IMG/VR virus record: IMGVR_UViG_3300003323_000465
Coordinates: 1-64,000 of that record
Length of the DNA stretch: 64,000 nucleotides
Reading direction: 5' to 3' (one strand)
Origin: a virus
How positions within the stretch are numbered: position 1 is the stretch's first letter; every line of letters starts with the position of its first letter. The position numbers were made by a program, and so were the translations under genes. A model generated the notes under the pieces. It saw nothing but the letters and a program-made list of their open reading frames with translations. It searched no databases and was not told the DNA's origin. Of the stretch, positions 1-8,641 are shown one piece after another.

Positions 1-24
1 ACATTTGTATTAAATAAATTAATA

Positions 25-348
25 ATGTCTGATTTCAGAATTAAAACTCTCCCCGGCGCTGCTGGTTCGTACGCATGGGATACTAGATTTGATAAAAGAG
101 CCGTATCTACCCTTACTGGTAATGTAACTTATGCTGTAGGTGGAATGGATGATGGTGATTCTGCTACTCTTTTTGTTACCCAAGATGCGACTGCTGGCCG
201 CACATTGGCATTTACATTTGCATCAGGATTGACTGCAGTAGTATTGGGCGCAGATACAGCTATTAGCGCTGTTGCTGCTAAAACCACAAGGGTTTCTTTA
301 ACTAGAGCTGGAGCTAATGTATTTGTAATTTATACATTGCAGGCTTAA
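25..348 (+). CDS. Small virion-associated protein, possible head decoration or fibre
   Basis: This is a 107-residue protein rich in Ala, Thr, Gly and Val, with alternating small and hydrophobic residues typical of an all-beta fold. No transmembrane segment or catalytic motif is seen. It is the first gene of a rightward block of structural genes and lies 22 bases before the next one. A TTTGTATTA stretch at the very left edge may be the end of a late promoter cut by the window. The composition and position fit a head decoration or head-fibre protein; this is inference and I do not recognise a family. Confidence 0.6.
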   Translation: MSDFRIKTLPGAAGSYAWDTRFDKRAVSTLTGNVTYAVGGMDDGDSATLFVTQDATAGRTLAFTFASGLTAVVLGADTAISAVAAKTTRVSLTRAGANVFVIYTLQA

Positions 349-370
349 TATTTAACATAATAATAAAACT

Positions 371-1264
371 ATGGCAAGAGGCAAACAATTAGATTTAGAG
401 AGCGCATTAACTGATAACGGTGATATTATAGAGAAAGAAGCGCCTATTAAAAAGTATAAGGAAGAAGTAGAAAAAGCTCCTGAATCTTATACTTTTGAAC
501 AAGTAGGTGAATTTATGGTGAGGGATGGGGTTACTATCTATCCTAAAATGTGTACTATCCCTAATACAGATGTAGTGCTTGATCCCGGAAAGGGCAAATA
601 TCGTAGTATTAGGTATCTTATTGGCGTAGATACTATTTGGGAGGATGAACAAGGTGATATGGATAAACAGGCATTAAAACGCCTTACTCCGCGCCGGTTC
701 CAGCTAACAGATGGTAAATTGGTTGTAGATGCCAATGATAAAGCTCAATTGGAATTCCTGATGTTGTCTAATTACAATGAAGGAACAAAAGATAGAGTAC
801 AGGGGAAATTCCCACTTTATCGTTTGGTGGATAATACTTCTAAGGAAGAACAGGCGCTCCAGTTTATGAAAGCAAGTCGTAAGGCTGCAGCAATTGCTGA
901 AGATGCTTCTGAAGAGGATATGATGATTCATGTAAGCTATTTAGGTATTCAGACTGTGGATAATGGCCAAAACAAAAGTAAGGCTGGCATCAGGGCTGCA
1001 TATATCAAATATGCTTCTGAAAACCCTAAAATGTTCTTAAAATCTTATCAAAACCCATTAGCTAAGGTATTTGTTCAAGTAAGGAATGCTATTGTTAATG
1101 GTGTAATTAGCACAACTAAAGTTAAAGGTCAAGCTCATTGGGCTGAAACTGATGCGCTGATTATTACTATCCCAGAAGGCAAAAATGAGGTAGACTTCCT
1201 TGCGAATTATGCCACTAGCGCCGAAGGTAAATCATTTAAAGAGCGACTTGCAGAACTCTCCTAG
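371..1264 (+). CDS. Conserved virion-region protein of unknown function
   Basis: This 297-residue protein has a charged Lys/Glu-rich N-terminus (residues 1-45), then a mixed alpha/beta body containing RRFQLTDGKLVV near residue 108, and a Lys-rich helical middle near 155-180. There is no signal peptide, membrane segment or enzyme motif. It sits between a putative decoration protein and a strong terminator, so it is probably the last gene of the head transcription unit. It could be a minor capsid, scaffold-like or DNA-associated protein. I do not recognise the family; its reading frame is clear. Confidence 0.65.
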   Translation: MARGKQLDLESALTDNGDIIEKEAPIKKYKEEVEKAPESYTFEQVGEFMVRDGVTIYPKMCTIPNTDVVLDPGKGKYRSIRYLIGVDTIWEDEQGDMDKQALKRLTPRRFQLTDGKLVVDANDKAQLEFLMLSNYNEGTKDRVQGKFPLYRLVDNTSKEEQALQFMKASRKAAAIAEDASEEDMMIHVSYLGIQTVDNGQNKSKAGIRAAYIKYASENPKMFLKSYQNPLAKVFVQVRNAIVNGVISTTKVKGQAHWAETDALIITIPEGKNEVDFLANYATSAEGKSFKERLAELS

Positions 1265-1303
1265 TTTTGTTATCGCTCTCTTTTTCTGTTCATGGTTTGA
1301 TGT

Positions 1304-1331
1304 CTCCCCCTTTCTAGGGGGAGTTTCTTTT
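1304..1331 (+). terminator. Rho-independent terminator after the head gene
   Basis: CTCCCCC (1304-1310) pairs perfectly with GGGGGAG (1317-1323) across a six-base loop and is followed by TTTCTTTT. It isolates the upstream structural genes from the membrane protease gene that follows. Confidence 0.85.
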
Positions 1332-1392
1332 AGTATATGTTAAAAATTTCGTATATTCAGAGTATTAATTAATCACCTTAATACCTACTGAA

Positions 1393-1881
1393 ATGCTGAA
1401 CGAAAAGACTCTGCGGAGTTATGGAGAAAAATTTGCTGTGATAGCCTCAGCCTTCCTTATTAACCTTATATGGGTAGCTTTTATAATGCTATTCTTAACA
1501 CGAGTACTAGATCTAAATGCTTTATCCTATATTACGGCAATGCCATTTGGGCTAACAAATAATGTTGGTGCTGGCTGGACGATGTTTTTTATGGCAGTTG
1601 TTTTTGCTCCTATTTGGGAAGAAGCAGTATTTAGGTATTTCCCACTATCTATAGCCAAAGGATTGCCCTCAAAATACACATGGCCCATTGTAGTTGTGAG
1701 TTCTATAGTTTTTGGACTTCTTCATGGTAGTATTATTAATATATTAATCCAGGGAGTTGGAGGATTTTTGCTTGCAGGTGTTTACATTCAGAATGGATGG
1801 AGCTATAAGAGTTCTGTTTGTTACCATTTTTTGTGGAATGGAATGGTATGTTTCCTTCTTCCATATGTCGTTAATGGATGA
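1393..1881 (+). CDS. CPBP (CAAX/Abi) family intramembrane metalloprotease
   Basis: The 162-residue protein has about four to five membrane helices. It carries all CPBP motifs: EEAVFR with Glu76-Glu77 and Arg81, FGLLH with Phe107 and His111, and His145 with Asn149. In this family these residues form the active site of a membrane protease related to Rce1. The gene stands alone between a strong terminator (1304-1331) and a late promoter (1902-1909), so it looks like an added moron gene rather than a morphogenesis gene. Possible roles are superinfection exclusion, immunity to a host toxin, or processing of a host membrane protein. The family call is firm; the role is unknown. Confidence 0.87.
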   Translation: MLNEKTLRSYGEKFAVIASAFLINLIWVAFIMLFLTRVLDLNALSYITAMPFGLTNNVGAGWTMFFMAVVFAPIWEEAVFRYFPLSIAKGLPSKYTWPIVVVSSIVFGLLHGSIINILIQGVGGFLLAGVYIQNGWSYKSSVCYHFLWNGMVCFLLPYVVNG

Positions 1882-1901
1882 ATGATATATAAAATAAGTG
1901 T

Positions 1902-1909
1902 TATATTTG
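1902..1909 (+). promoter_or_regulatory. Late-type promoter box TATATTTG
   Basis: TATATTTG sits four bases before the ATG at 1914. The same octamer precedes other late genes (7923, 10088, 16320, 19916, 62859). No TTTG box is evident about 20 bases upstream. Confidence 0.6.
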
Positions 1910-1913
1910 TGGC

Positions 1914-2582
1914 ATGACAATCGATAAAGTCTATACCCTATTCCTCTTTCTTGCAAATAAAGCATCAGTAGGCTATTTCGGCCCTGATGCTTTTAATACT
2001 TTATTTGATATAGCGCAGAATCAGACCTTTAATGACTATATGTCAAACTTGAAGGGATGGAAGGATATGGGGCCTGATGCACGTAGGGTTCCTGGAGATA
2101 TCCAGCCAAATACAGATAGTTTATCTCCTTTTAAAGTAGGCCCGGTATCTTTATCGGTAACTGGTAGTGGAGATGTTGTACGGCCAGCATCTCTTATATA
2201 CCTAGATGCTATGTGGAGGACTTCGGATGGGGAAAGAGTTAGAAGGGTAGAAGATGATAGAAGATGGAGTAATATAAATTCTGTAATAGACCCACCATCT
2301 GTTAGCCCTTTTTATATTGAATATAACAATACGTATAAGATATATCCTAATAATATTGGATCTGTTGATATCTCATATTATACGATGCCAGTAGTCGCAA
2401 AATGGGCTTATACTATTGTAGATGGTCGTCCTGTTTATGATCCAGTTAATTCAGTGGACCCGGTATGGTCCGATGATGTAATTTATAAAATACTTTTGAG
2501 AATGGCTCGAGCTGCAGGCATCCGTATAAAAGATCAGGATTTAATTGCATTTGACAGACTCGTAAATCAGGAGGGAGAATAA
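1914..2582 (+). CDS. Head-tail connector-type structural protein
   Basis: This 222-residue soluble protein is rich in Asp, Tyr and Pro, with beta-type segments around 85-170 and a helical C-terminus. It starts the tail-connector cluster, followed by a 215-residue and a 256-residue protein and the giant muzzle-like protein, the order seen in podoviral and crAss-like tails. The ATG is only four bases after a TATATTTG box, so its message may lack a leader. Ring or adaptor protein is my inference from size and order, not from a recognised motif. Confidence 0.6.
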   Translation: MTIDKVYTLFLFLANKASVGYFGPDAFNTLFDIAQNQTFNDYMSNLKGWKDMGPDARRVPGDIQPNTDSLSPFKVGPVSLSVTGSGDVVRPASLIYLDAMWRTSDGERVRRVEDDRRWSNINSVIDPPSVSPFYIEYNNTYKIYPNNIGSVDISYYTMPVVAKWAYTIVDGRPVYDPVNSVDPVWSDDVIYKILLRMARAAGIRIKDQDLIAFDRLVNQEGE

Positions 2583-2583
2583 T

Positions 2584-3339
2584 ATGGCAACGGGGTATAT
2601 ATACAAGATAGTGAATCCAGAAGGTAGAATTTATATAGGCGCAACGCTTAATTATAAATCAAGGATGAACTCATATAAAAGTGAGGCTAAGCATTGTTAT
2701 ACTAAATCTCCTATACATTCTAGTATGAATTTATATGGATTTGATGCACATGATATTTCCATTATTACTTCTGTAAATAATTGTAATAGATTGTTTTTAG
2801 ATGAATTGGAGCGACATTATATAAGATTATATTGCTCTTTTTATGATTGGAACAGAGGCGGCATGAATATGACTACAGGAGGCGGGAAAGGTGCTAATCG
2901 TAGTATATTATACGAGTTTAAAAAGCTAACAGCTATGGATTTGCAAGGAAATGTTGTTGGTACTTTTAATGGGATATTAGCTGCTGAGAAGTTCTGTAAT
3001 GGAGATCGTAAGAACATATCATCAAGTGCTTTAAACAAGAGACATTTGGCTTATGGGTATATATGGAGCTATGATGATAATCCAGAAGTATTGAAAGTAA
3101 AATATAATAGATATAAACATTGGATTGATAATAGAAGCCAAATTAATAAAATACATTCTCAAAGGGCCGCTATATTAAAAAGGAAAAAAATAATAGATAC
3201 CAATACTGGTATTATATACAATTCCATTATAGATGTGACTAATGAGTTTGGAATGGGCAAAAAGCACCTACAATCAAAACTTTCCAATTATATAAATAAT
3301 AATACTTCATTTAAATATTATAACATTGGCAACGACTAG
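2584..3339 (+). CDS. GIY-YIG homing endonuclease with NUMOD-type DNA-binding repeats
   Basis: The N-terminal 90 residues carry the GIY-YIG nuclease fold: YIYKIV at 5-10, RIYIGA at 15-20, conserved Arg and Glu residues, and a GMNMTTGG stretch. Residues 115-165 match the NUMOD1 pattern (DLQGNVVGTFNGI followed by a Tyr-rich YGYIWSY end), and the C-terminus has a second similar repeat. It is a selfish gene that would cut an empty copy of its target and spread. It is inserted exactly at the start codon of the next gene: TGGCAACG occurs at both borders (2585-2592 and 3327-3334). It overlaps that gene by 14 bases. Confidence 0.9.
   Translation: MATGYIYKIVNPEGRIYIGATLNYKSRMNSYKSEAKHCYTKSPIHSSMNLYGFDAHDISIITSVNNCNRLFLDELERHYIRLYCSFYDWNRGGMNMTTGGGKGANRSILYEFKKLTAMDLQGNVVGTFNGILAAEKFCNGDRKNISSSALNKRHLAYGYIWSYDDNPEVLKVKYNRYKHWIDNRSQINKIHSQRAAILKRKKIIDTNTGIIYNSIIDVTNEFGMGKKHLQSKLSNYINNNTSFKYYNIGND
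2585..3334 (+). mobile_element. Homing endonuclease insertion bounded by 8-bp direct repeats
   Basis: TGGCAACG occurs at 2585-2592 and 3327-3334. Removing the 742 bases between equivalent points joins ATGGCAACG to ACTAGAAGG and restores an ordinary ATG start for the downstream connector gene, which now begins with TTG. The element is therefore a free-standing homing gene placed inside a gene start. Confidence 0.75.
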
Positions 3340-3973
3340 AAGGCAGGCTTGCGAATTGGTTATGAGAATGCTCGCTCCGGGATGGGGATCGGATGATTTT
3401 CTGATTACAGTGAATCTGGTAAACCTTCATCTCAACGGGGCTATAGCTGCAGCTGCCGTTGCCGACCTCCGGGCTAATATTGATATTGAGGGGGTAGAAA
3501 GTGTAGGTGATGCGTTTTATGCAACAACTAAGGGCATTACCATATCCCAAGATGCTGATACTGGCTATTATACTGCCACCATCCCCCAGCCACCTGCTGC
3601 GATTTCTAGGGGATTAGATATTACTTCCTTGAAATTCATAGCTGAAAGTGGATTTAAATATTCTTCTTACCGTGTTAGCCCTCGTGAATGGGATTATATG
3701 AACGTTCTTCCTATAGAATCAAGTAAGATATATTGGAAGGTGAATGGGAATAAGGTATATATGCAAAGTGTGCGAGATCTTACTAATGATAAAGCGATGA
3801 TTGAAATGGTTTCAACCCAATCATCTACCGGTACCGGTTTGGATGATCCTATTACACTACCAGATAATTACATGCCTGATGTAATTAAATACATGGCAGG
3901 AGTATTTAATATAATGTTGAATATCCCTATTGACAACTCCAATGATGGCACCCAATCAACCCAAGTTAAATAA
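3326..3973 (+). CDS. Head-tail connector/ring protein, start rebuilt by insertion
   Basis: The 215-residue protein reads MATTRRQACELV from a TTG at 3326, because the original ATG was taken over by the homing endonuclease upstream. It has a helical N-terminus, a middle with beta segments, and an Asn/Asp-rich tail. The stop shares a base with the ATG of the next gene (3973). Position and size suggest a ring or adaptor protein between portal and tail. Translation probably depends on reinitiation after the endonuclease stop at 3339. The function is inferred from context only. Confidence 0.65.
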   Translation: MATTRRQACELVMRMLAPGWGSDDFLITVNLVNLHLNGAIAAAAVADLRANIDIEGVESVGDAFYATTKGITISQDADTGYYTATIPQPPAAISRGLDITSLKFIAESGFKYSSYRVSPREWDYMNVLPIESSKIYWKVNGNKVYMQSVRDLTNDKAMIEMVSTQSSTGTGLDDPITLPDNYMPDVIKYMAGVFNIMLNIPIDNSNDGTQSTQVK

Positions 3974-4743
3974 TGGATACTCCTGGATATATAAAACTTA
4001 ATACTGTAGTACATAAATACTTAGACAGATCATTTCAAAATACTTCCAAATACAGAAGGTTGTATGCAATGGCAGTAGATTGTCTATCTGAGTATAATTT
4101 TGATGTTGCTGGTATTGTTAAGACCTGTAAACTGTCTGTTTTAGCTAATCAGACGGCAGAACTACCAATGGATTTTCTTCAATGGAGTAAGGTAGGTGTG
4201 CTTAATTATAAGGGGGAAGTGGCTTGTCTCCAATATAATTCCAACCTAACATCATACCATGAAAGTGCTGTAGACAGATTAGAAACTAATACAGATGGCG
4301 GTGTGGGGCAGAACTTTAGGCCCGGTAATTTCTTTTTATTTAACAATTTCTACGATGGGTATGGATATGTAAATCTTTATGGGATACCCGGATCAGAATT
4401 TACTAAATTAGGAGAATTTAAAATAGACAAGGATAAAGGGTTGATGTTATTGGGTAATGGATATTGTTTTGATTATGTTATATTGGAATATTTAGCTGCC
4501 CCTGATTGTAATGAGGAATATGAAATACCTATACAGCTGCAGGAAGCAGTTATTGCATGGTTGGGGTATAAGGATATAGAATTTCAAGCTGCTTCAAGGC
4601 AGGTATCCCAATACGACAAACAGCGTAGGTTTAAAGAATATATCAGGCAAAAAACACTAGCTAAAGAAAGAATGCAGCCATTTAGAATACAAATAGCTAA
4701 TTCTTATACTAGGGAAACAATAAAGATGGCGCTTAAATCATAA
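3973..4743 (+). CDS. Tail tubular/adaptor protein
   Basis: This 256-residue protein has a helical N-terminus (HKYLDRSFQNTSKYRRLYAMA region), then beta-rich segments with LPMDFLQWSKVG at about residue 60-72, and a charged helical C-terminus. The pattern of a helix, then LP-x-D-x-x-x-W-x-K-V-G, is typical of connector or gatekeeper proteins of podovirus-like Bacteroidota phages. It overlaps the previous gene by one base and is followed nine bases later by the giant tail protein, consistent with one assembly unit. Confidence 0.6.
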   Translation: MDTPGYIKLNTVVHKYLDRSFQNTSKYRRLYAMAVDCLSEYNFDVAGIVKTCKLSVLANQTAELPMDFLQWSKVGVLNYKGEVACLQYNSNLTSYHESAVDRLETNTDGGVGQNFRPGNFFLFNNFYDGYGYVNLYGIPGSEFTKLGEFKIDKDKGLMLLGNGYCFDYVILEYLAAPDCNEEYEIPIQLQEAVIAWLGYKDIEFQAASRQVSQYDKQRRFKEYIRQKTLAKERMQPFRIQIANSYTRETIKMALKS

Positions 4744-4752
4744 TAAATAATA

Positions 4753-7700
4753 ATGGTAGAAACTAAATCATTTACTAGCGGGGGCTTGAATACAGATGTG
4801 GAAGAAAGCCTTCTTTCGGCATCTGATTGGGTTGATGCTTTAAACATACGTATTGGTAGCCCTGATGCGCAAGTAGAGGCTGTAGTTTCTAATATTAGAG
4901 GCAATCAGCAAATAGGGACTAATTATGTGTATCCTGATGGTACTAATAGAATTATAGGGGCCTATTCTGATGAATTAAGAAGAAGGGTTTATTGTTTTCT
5001 ATGGAATAGTTTAAACCAGCATAGAATATTCTATATAGATATCACCACCGGGATTGCAACAGATATATTTAAAAATATCACATGGACAGGTGGTGTGAAT
5101 GTATTGAGATTTGATTCTACCAAGAAGATAAATGACATTGATATCATCAATAGGGATGAGGCTGAAGGTGATATAATGTTCTGGATAGATGGTAATGCTC
5201 CCCGTACAATAAATGTATTAAAAGGTCAGCTTACTGGACAGCCGGGGGGCTATCCAGCTACTGTAATAGAAGATTATATCTCTCTTGCTAAGGCAATCCC
5301 AGATATCCCATATAATGTTAATTACATAAATGTTGTAAGCAATAGTATTAATAACCTTCGCCGCAAACTTTTCCAATTCAGATATAGATGGGTTTATGAT
5401 GATTTAGAGAAATCTCCGTGGGGTGGTTGGTCTGATATATCATTGCCCAGAAATGGCCTTAACCCAGATACAGATAGTGATCCTACTAAGAATTGTGCTA
5501 TAACAATGCTGTTAATGACTGGTAGCCCGCAGGTTACTAAGATTGAAATATCAGTAAGGCAGAATGTAGGTAATGTGTGGCAAGATGCTTTGTTATTTGA
5601 AATACTGGATAAGGCAGAATTATTAATATCTGATAATTCTTTATACACATACACTTTTACCAATAATAATGCTGGAACTGTTTTGCCAGTAGCGGAGACA
5701 TCACTTCTTTATTCAACCGTTCCATTGATTGCTAATGCCCAGGAATTGGTAAATGGTAATACTCTTTTATATGGGGCTACTACTGAAGGATTCGATACGC
5801 CCGAAAAACAAAATGTTACTATAATTGCCACCAATTCAGTGTATTCTCCATTAAATAATGGTGATTCTGTAGCGGCGTGGAAATGGGGAGGAAGATATAA
5901 ATTAGGTATTGTATATTATGACGAACAAGGTCGTACTGATGGAGTACATACATATGCTGATAATACTAACAACGATTTTATAGTTAATATTCCTGATTAT
6001 AATGATGATGGAACTTTACCGCCTGCTACTAATTATCAGGTACAGTTAGCTTCTTTAAGTATTACTATTCGGAATCAACCTCCTTTATGGGCTAGTAAAT
6101 TTAGGATAGTAAGAAGCCAGTGCCTTACCTATGACAGGTTTTCTCAATACATTGGCCGAACCGACTATACAGATAATGAGTATTTTTATATTTCACTGGA
6201 TAATATAAACAAATCAATTACATCAAATGGACAGAATGCTATAACATATGACTTTATTCCAGGTGATAGGATAAAATTTGTACGTAGAATGGGCAATGCT
6301 CCTCTCCCCGGGTTTCCAGTATACCCAAATGTAGATGCAGAAATAATAGCCAAAGTTTTAAAACCTAATATAGGCGGCACTGATAGGGATGGTGTTTTTT
6401 TAAAGATAAAAATAAACGCAGCCATAATTGCAGCTCAAATAGTAGGTAATACGGATTATTTAATGGAATTTTATACCCCGGCTACTATTTCTAATAAAAT
6501 ACTATTTTACGAATTCGCTGCCACATGGGACGTATTGAACCCCCATACCGCCAATCGCGCTCACGCCGGTCTTACTAACCAAGATATTCCAACCAATACA
6601 CCTTGTAATATTGTGTATGGGCCTGCTTATGGGGATGTGTATGTGAAAAGATATACTAAGCAGACAACTGTGTCTAGCGGAGGCGCTGTTAATGATTATT
6701 TAAATGCGCCTGTTCAAGACATGAATTATAATGAGGCTTATGCAAGTGCTGTAAATGGTAATGGCCGTGGATTAACCGAAGATCCAACTTCTGGTCGTAG
6801 ATTCTATCCTAATCTTGTTAGATTTGGTGGTCAATATATTCAAGGAACTAATATCAATCAAACCAATATATTCTATCCTGAAAACTTTGATGAGTATGAT
6901 AGGAAATATGGAGAGATTAAAAGATTGAAAACCCGTGATAGGGAAGTGAGGGTTTATCAGGAATTAAAGGTTGGGAGGGTGCCAGTTTACCAACAGGTTA
7001 TAAAAGATGCTACTGGCTCTGATGTATTGGCTCAATCGGACAAGTTAATAAACAACATTCAATATTTCTCTGGGGAATATGGTATTGGTAATGCTCCAGA
7101 ATCATTGGCTTCTAATAATTTCGCAGATTATTTCTGTGATACCAATAGGGGGGTTGTGTGTCGTATTTCGCAAAATGGGCTTACCGCTATAAGCATTACA
7201 GAATTCAATAATAAATTCTATACCACTTATCTTCCCCGATACAATAAAACAAACGATCCAGGCTTTCTTCCTTCTCCCCTGCGACCAGATATTCAAGGAT
7301 ATGCTCCCATATTAGGAGTGTTTGACGCCCAGCATAATGAATATATAATTGCAATGAGTGAAGTAGCAAGGTATTCAACAGACGGGATAGGGATAACAAG
7401 AGAGGTTATTACCCCGGCTGTAACTCGTAGTTTTGACGAAAAAAAGAATAGGTTTATATCTCCAGTTAGCTACGAACCTGAATATATGACTAATATAGGG
7501 ATTAAATTAATAACCTTTAAAAACGGGCTGGCTTACACTCATGATAGTGATACATATTGCAATTTCTATGGGGTTCAATATGACGCCTATATTACAACTG
7601 TATTTAATAAGCAGCCAAACATTAAAAAGACCTTCTTGTCTTTAGACGAATATTCTGATGATACGTGGGTTTGTGATAGCATATCCACTTCTGAACATCA

Positions 7701-7917
7701 AACATCCAACCTTGTATTCTCTGATTTCTCCACTTTTGAAGGTCATAAATATGCTTCTTTCTTAGGGGATATTGATAGTCCGGGTGGAATACTCAATGGA
7801 GATTCATTAAAGGGCGGATGGATAAAAATACAGTTTATAAGAAAGTTAGCGTCAAGCCTAACTAAGCTAGTAACTGTTGCAGTGAAGTCTATAACATCAA
7901 ATGAGAATTTACGTTAA
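4753..7917 (+). CDS. Large tail muzzle/stabilisation-like structural protein
   Basis: The 1054-residue protein begins with a motif region SGGLNTDVEE and DALNIRIGS. I associate this opening with the tail muzzle or stabilisation proteins of crAss-like and related podoviruses. The body is long, beta-rich and Asn/Asp/Tyr-rich, without transmembrane or catalytic motifs. It probably closes the tail channel and contacts the fibres encoded downstream. It follows two connector proteins at short spacing. The family link is from memory of the N-terminal motif and is moderately sure; the structural role is well supported by order and size. Confidence 0.65.
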   Translation: MVETKSFTSGGLNTDVEESLLSASDWVDALNIRIGSPDAQVEAVVSNIRGNQQIGTNYVYPDGTNRIIGAYSDELRRRVYCFLWNSLNQHRIFYIDITTGIATDIFKNITWTGGVNVLRFDSTKKINDIDIINRDEAEGDIMFWIDGNAPRTINVLKGQLTGQPGGYPATVIEDYISLAKAIPDIPYNVNYINVVSNSINNLRRKLFQFRYRWVYDDLEKSPWGGWSDISLPRNGLNPDTDSDPTKNCAITMLLMTGSPQVTKIEISVRQNVGNVWQDALLFEILDKAELLISDNSLYTYTFTNNNAGTVLPVAETSLLYSTVPLIANAQELVNGNTLLYGATTEGFDTPEKQNVTIIATNSVYSPLNNGDSVAAWKWGGRYKLGIVYYDEQGRTDGVHTYADNTNNDFIVNIPDYNDDGTLPPATNYQVQLASLSITIRNQPPLWASKFRIVRSQCLTYDRFSQYIGRTDYTDNEYFYISLDNINKSITSNGQNAITYDFIPGDRIKFVRRMGNAPLPGFPVYPNVDAEIIAKVLKPNIGGTDRDGVFLKIKINAAIIAAQIVGNTDYLMEFYTPATISNKILFYEFAATWDVLNPHTANRAHAGLTNQDIPTNTPCNIVYGPAYGDVYVKRYTKQTTVSSGGAVNDYLNAPVQDMNYNEAYASAVNGNGRGLTEDPTSGRRFYPNLVRFGGQYIQGTNINQTNIFYPENFDEYDRKYGEIKRLKTRDREVRVYQELKVGRVPVYQQVIKDATGSDVLAQSDKLINNIQYFSGEYGIGNAPESLASNNFADYFCDTNRGVVCRISQNGLTAISITEFNNKFYTTYLPRYNKTNDPGFLPSPLRPDIQGYAPILGVFDAQHNEYIIAMSEVARYSTDGIGITREVITPAVTRSFDEKKNRFISPVSYEPEYMTNIGIKLITFKNGLAYTHDSDTYCNFYGVQYDAYITTVFNKQPNIKKTFLSLDEYSDDTWVCDSISTSEHQTSNLVFSDFSTFEGHKYASFLGDIDSPGGILNGDSLKGGWIKIQFIRKLASSLTKLVTVAVKSITSNENLR

Positions 7918-7922
7918 TTTGT

Positions 7923-7930
7923 TATATTTG
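7923..7930 (+). promoter_or_regulatory. Late-type promoter box TATATTTG
   Basis: GTTATATTTGTATATAT lies six bases after the previous stop; the ATG at 7936 is five bases beyond the box. The flanks match the copies at 10088 and 19916. Confidence 0.65.
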
Positions 7931-7935
7931 TATAT

Positions 7936-8640
7936 ATGTTGTATATTCTATTATTTATAGTCATATCTATTAGCCTTGATAAATGGCAAAGAGATAATAA
8001 AGGAGCTTTAGGATTTTGGTTTCTCATCCCTGCTGCTATAGCTGCTGTATCTGGGATATATCAAGCTATTAAAGGATCTAAACAACGAAGGGAAGCTAAT
8101 GCTGCAAAAGATGCTGTTATTAAGCAGCAGGAACAAGTAGCTAATCAGGCTTTTCAACGCGCACAAACGGGCCTTCCTGCTGAACAATATCAACAAGCAT
8201 TAAGAGATATTCAGCGCAATCAGGCATATGCTATTTCTCAATTACAGGACAGGAGGTTGGGAGTTGCGGGAATTGGAGCAGTACAACAAAGAACTAATGA
8301 TGCCCAATTGAATTTGGATGCACAGAATGCCGAGGCTAGATTAAGAAATCAGGCCATTGCGGATCAGCAGCAGGCTAAATTACTTTCACTTAAATATGGT
8401 ACTGCACAAGATAATGCGGATTATGGTGCGTCATTGCAGGCTGCTGGTATACAGAATATTGGGAATGCTGTTAGCTCTGCATCTCAATTAGGCGCTGCAG
8501 GAGCATTTAGTAATCAGACTCAGGGTTACGATAATATAAATGGGATAGCCACTTCTCAGGCATCATATCCTAATAGGTATGATACTTCTTTAACTAAGCC
8601 TATCCCTAGAATTTCATATAGATATAATCAGATCAAATAA
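7936..8640 (+). CDS. Small internal virion (ejection-type) protein
   Basis: The 234-residue protein has a hydrophobic start (residues 1-14), a second hydrophobic helix WFLIPAAIAAVSGIYQAI near 28-45, then a long Gln/Ala-rich coiled coil (50-150) and a Gly/Ala/Ser-rich tail. This architecture resembles the small internal proteins that podoviruses eject into the cell envelope. It is the first of three consecutive genes of this type. The ATG is unusually close to the promoter; a start further downstream cannot be excluded. Role inferred. Confidence 0.6.
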   Translation: MLYILLFIVISISLDKWQRDNKGALGFWFLIPAAIAAVSGIYQAIKGSKQRREANAAKDAVIKQQEQVANQAFQRAQTGLPAEQYQQALRDIQRNQAYAISQLQDRRLGVAGIGAVQQRTNDAQLNLDAQNAEARLRNQAIADQQQAKLLSLKYGTAQDNADYGASLQAAGIQNIGNAVSSASQLGAAGAFSNQTQGYDNINGIATSQASYPNRYDTSLTKPIPRISYRYNQIK

Positions 8641-8641
8641 T

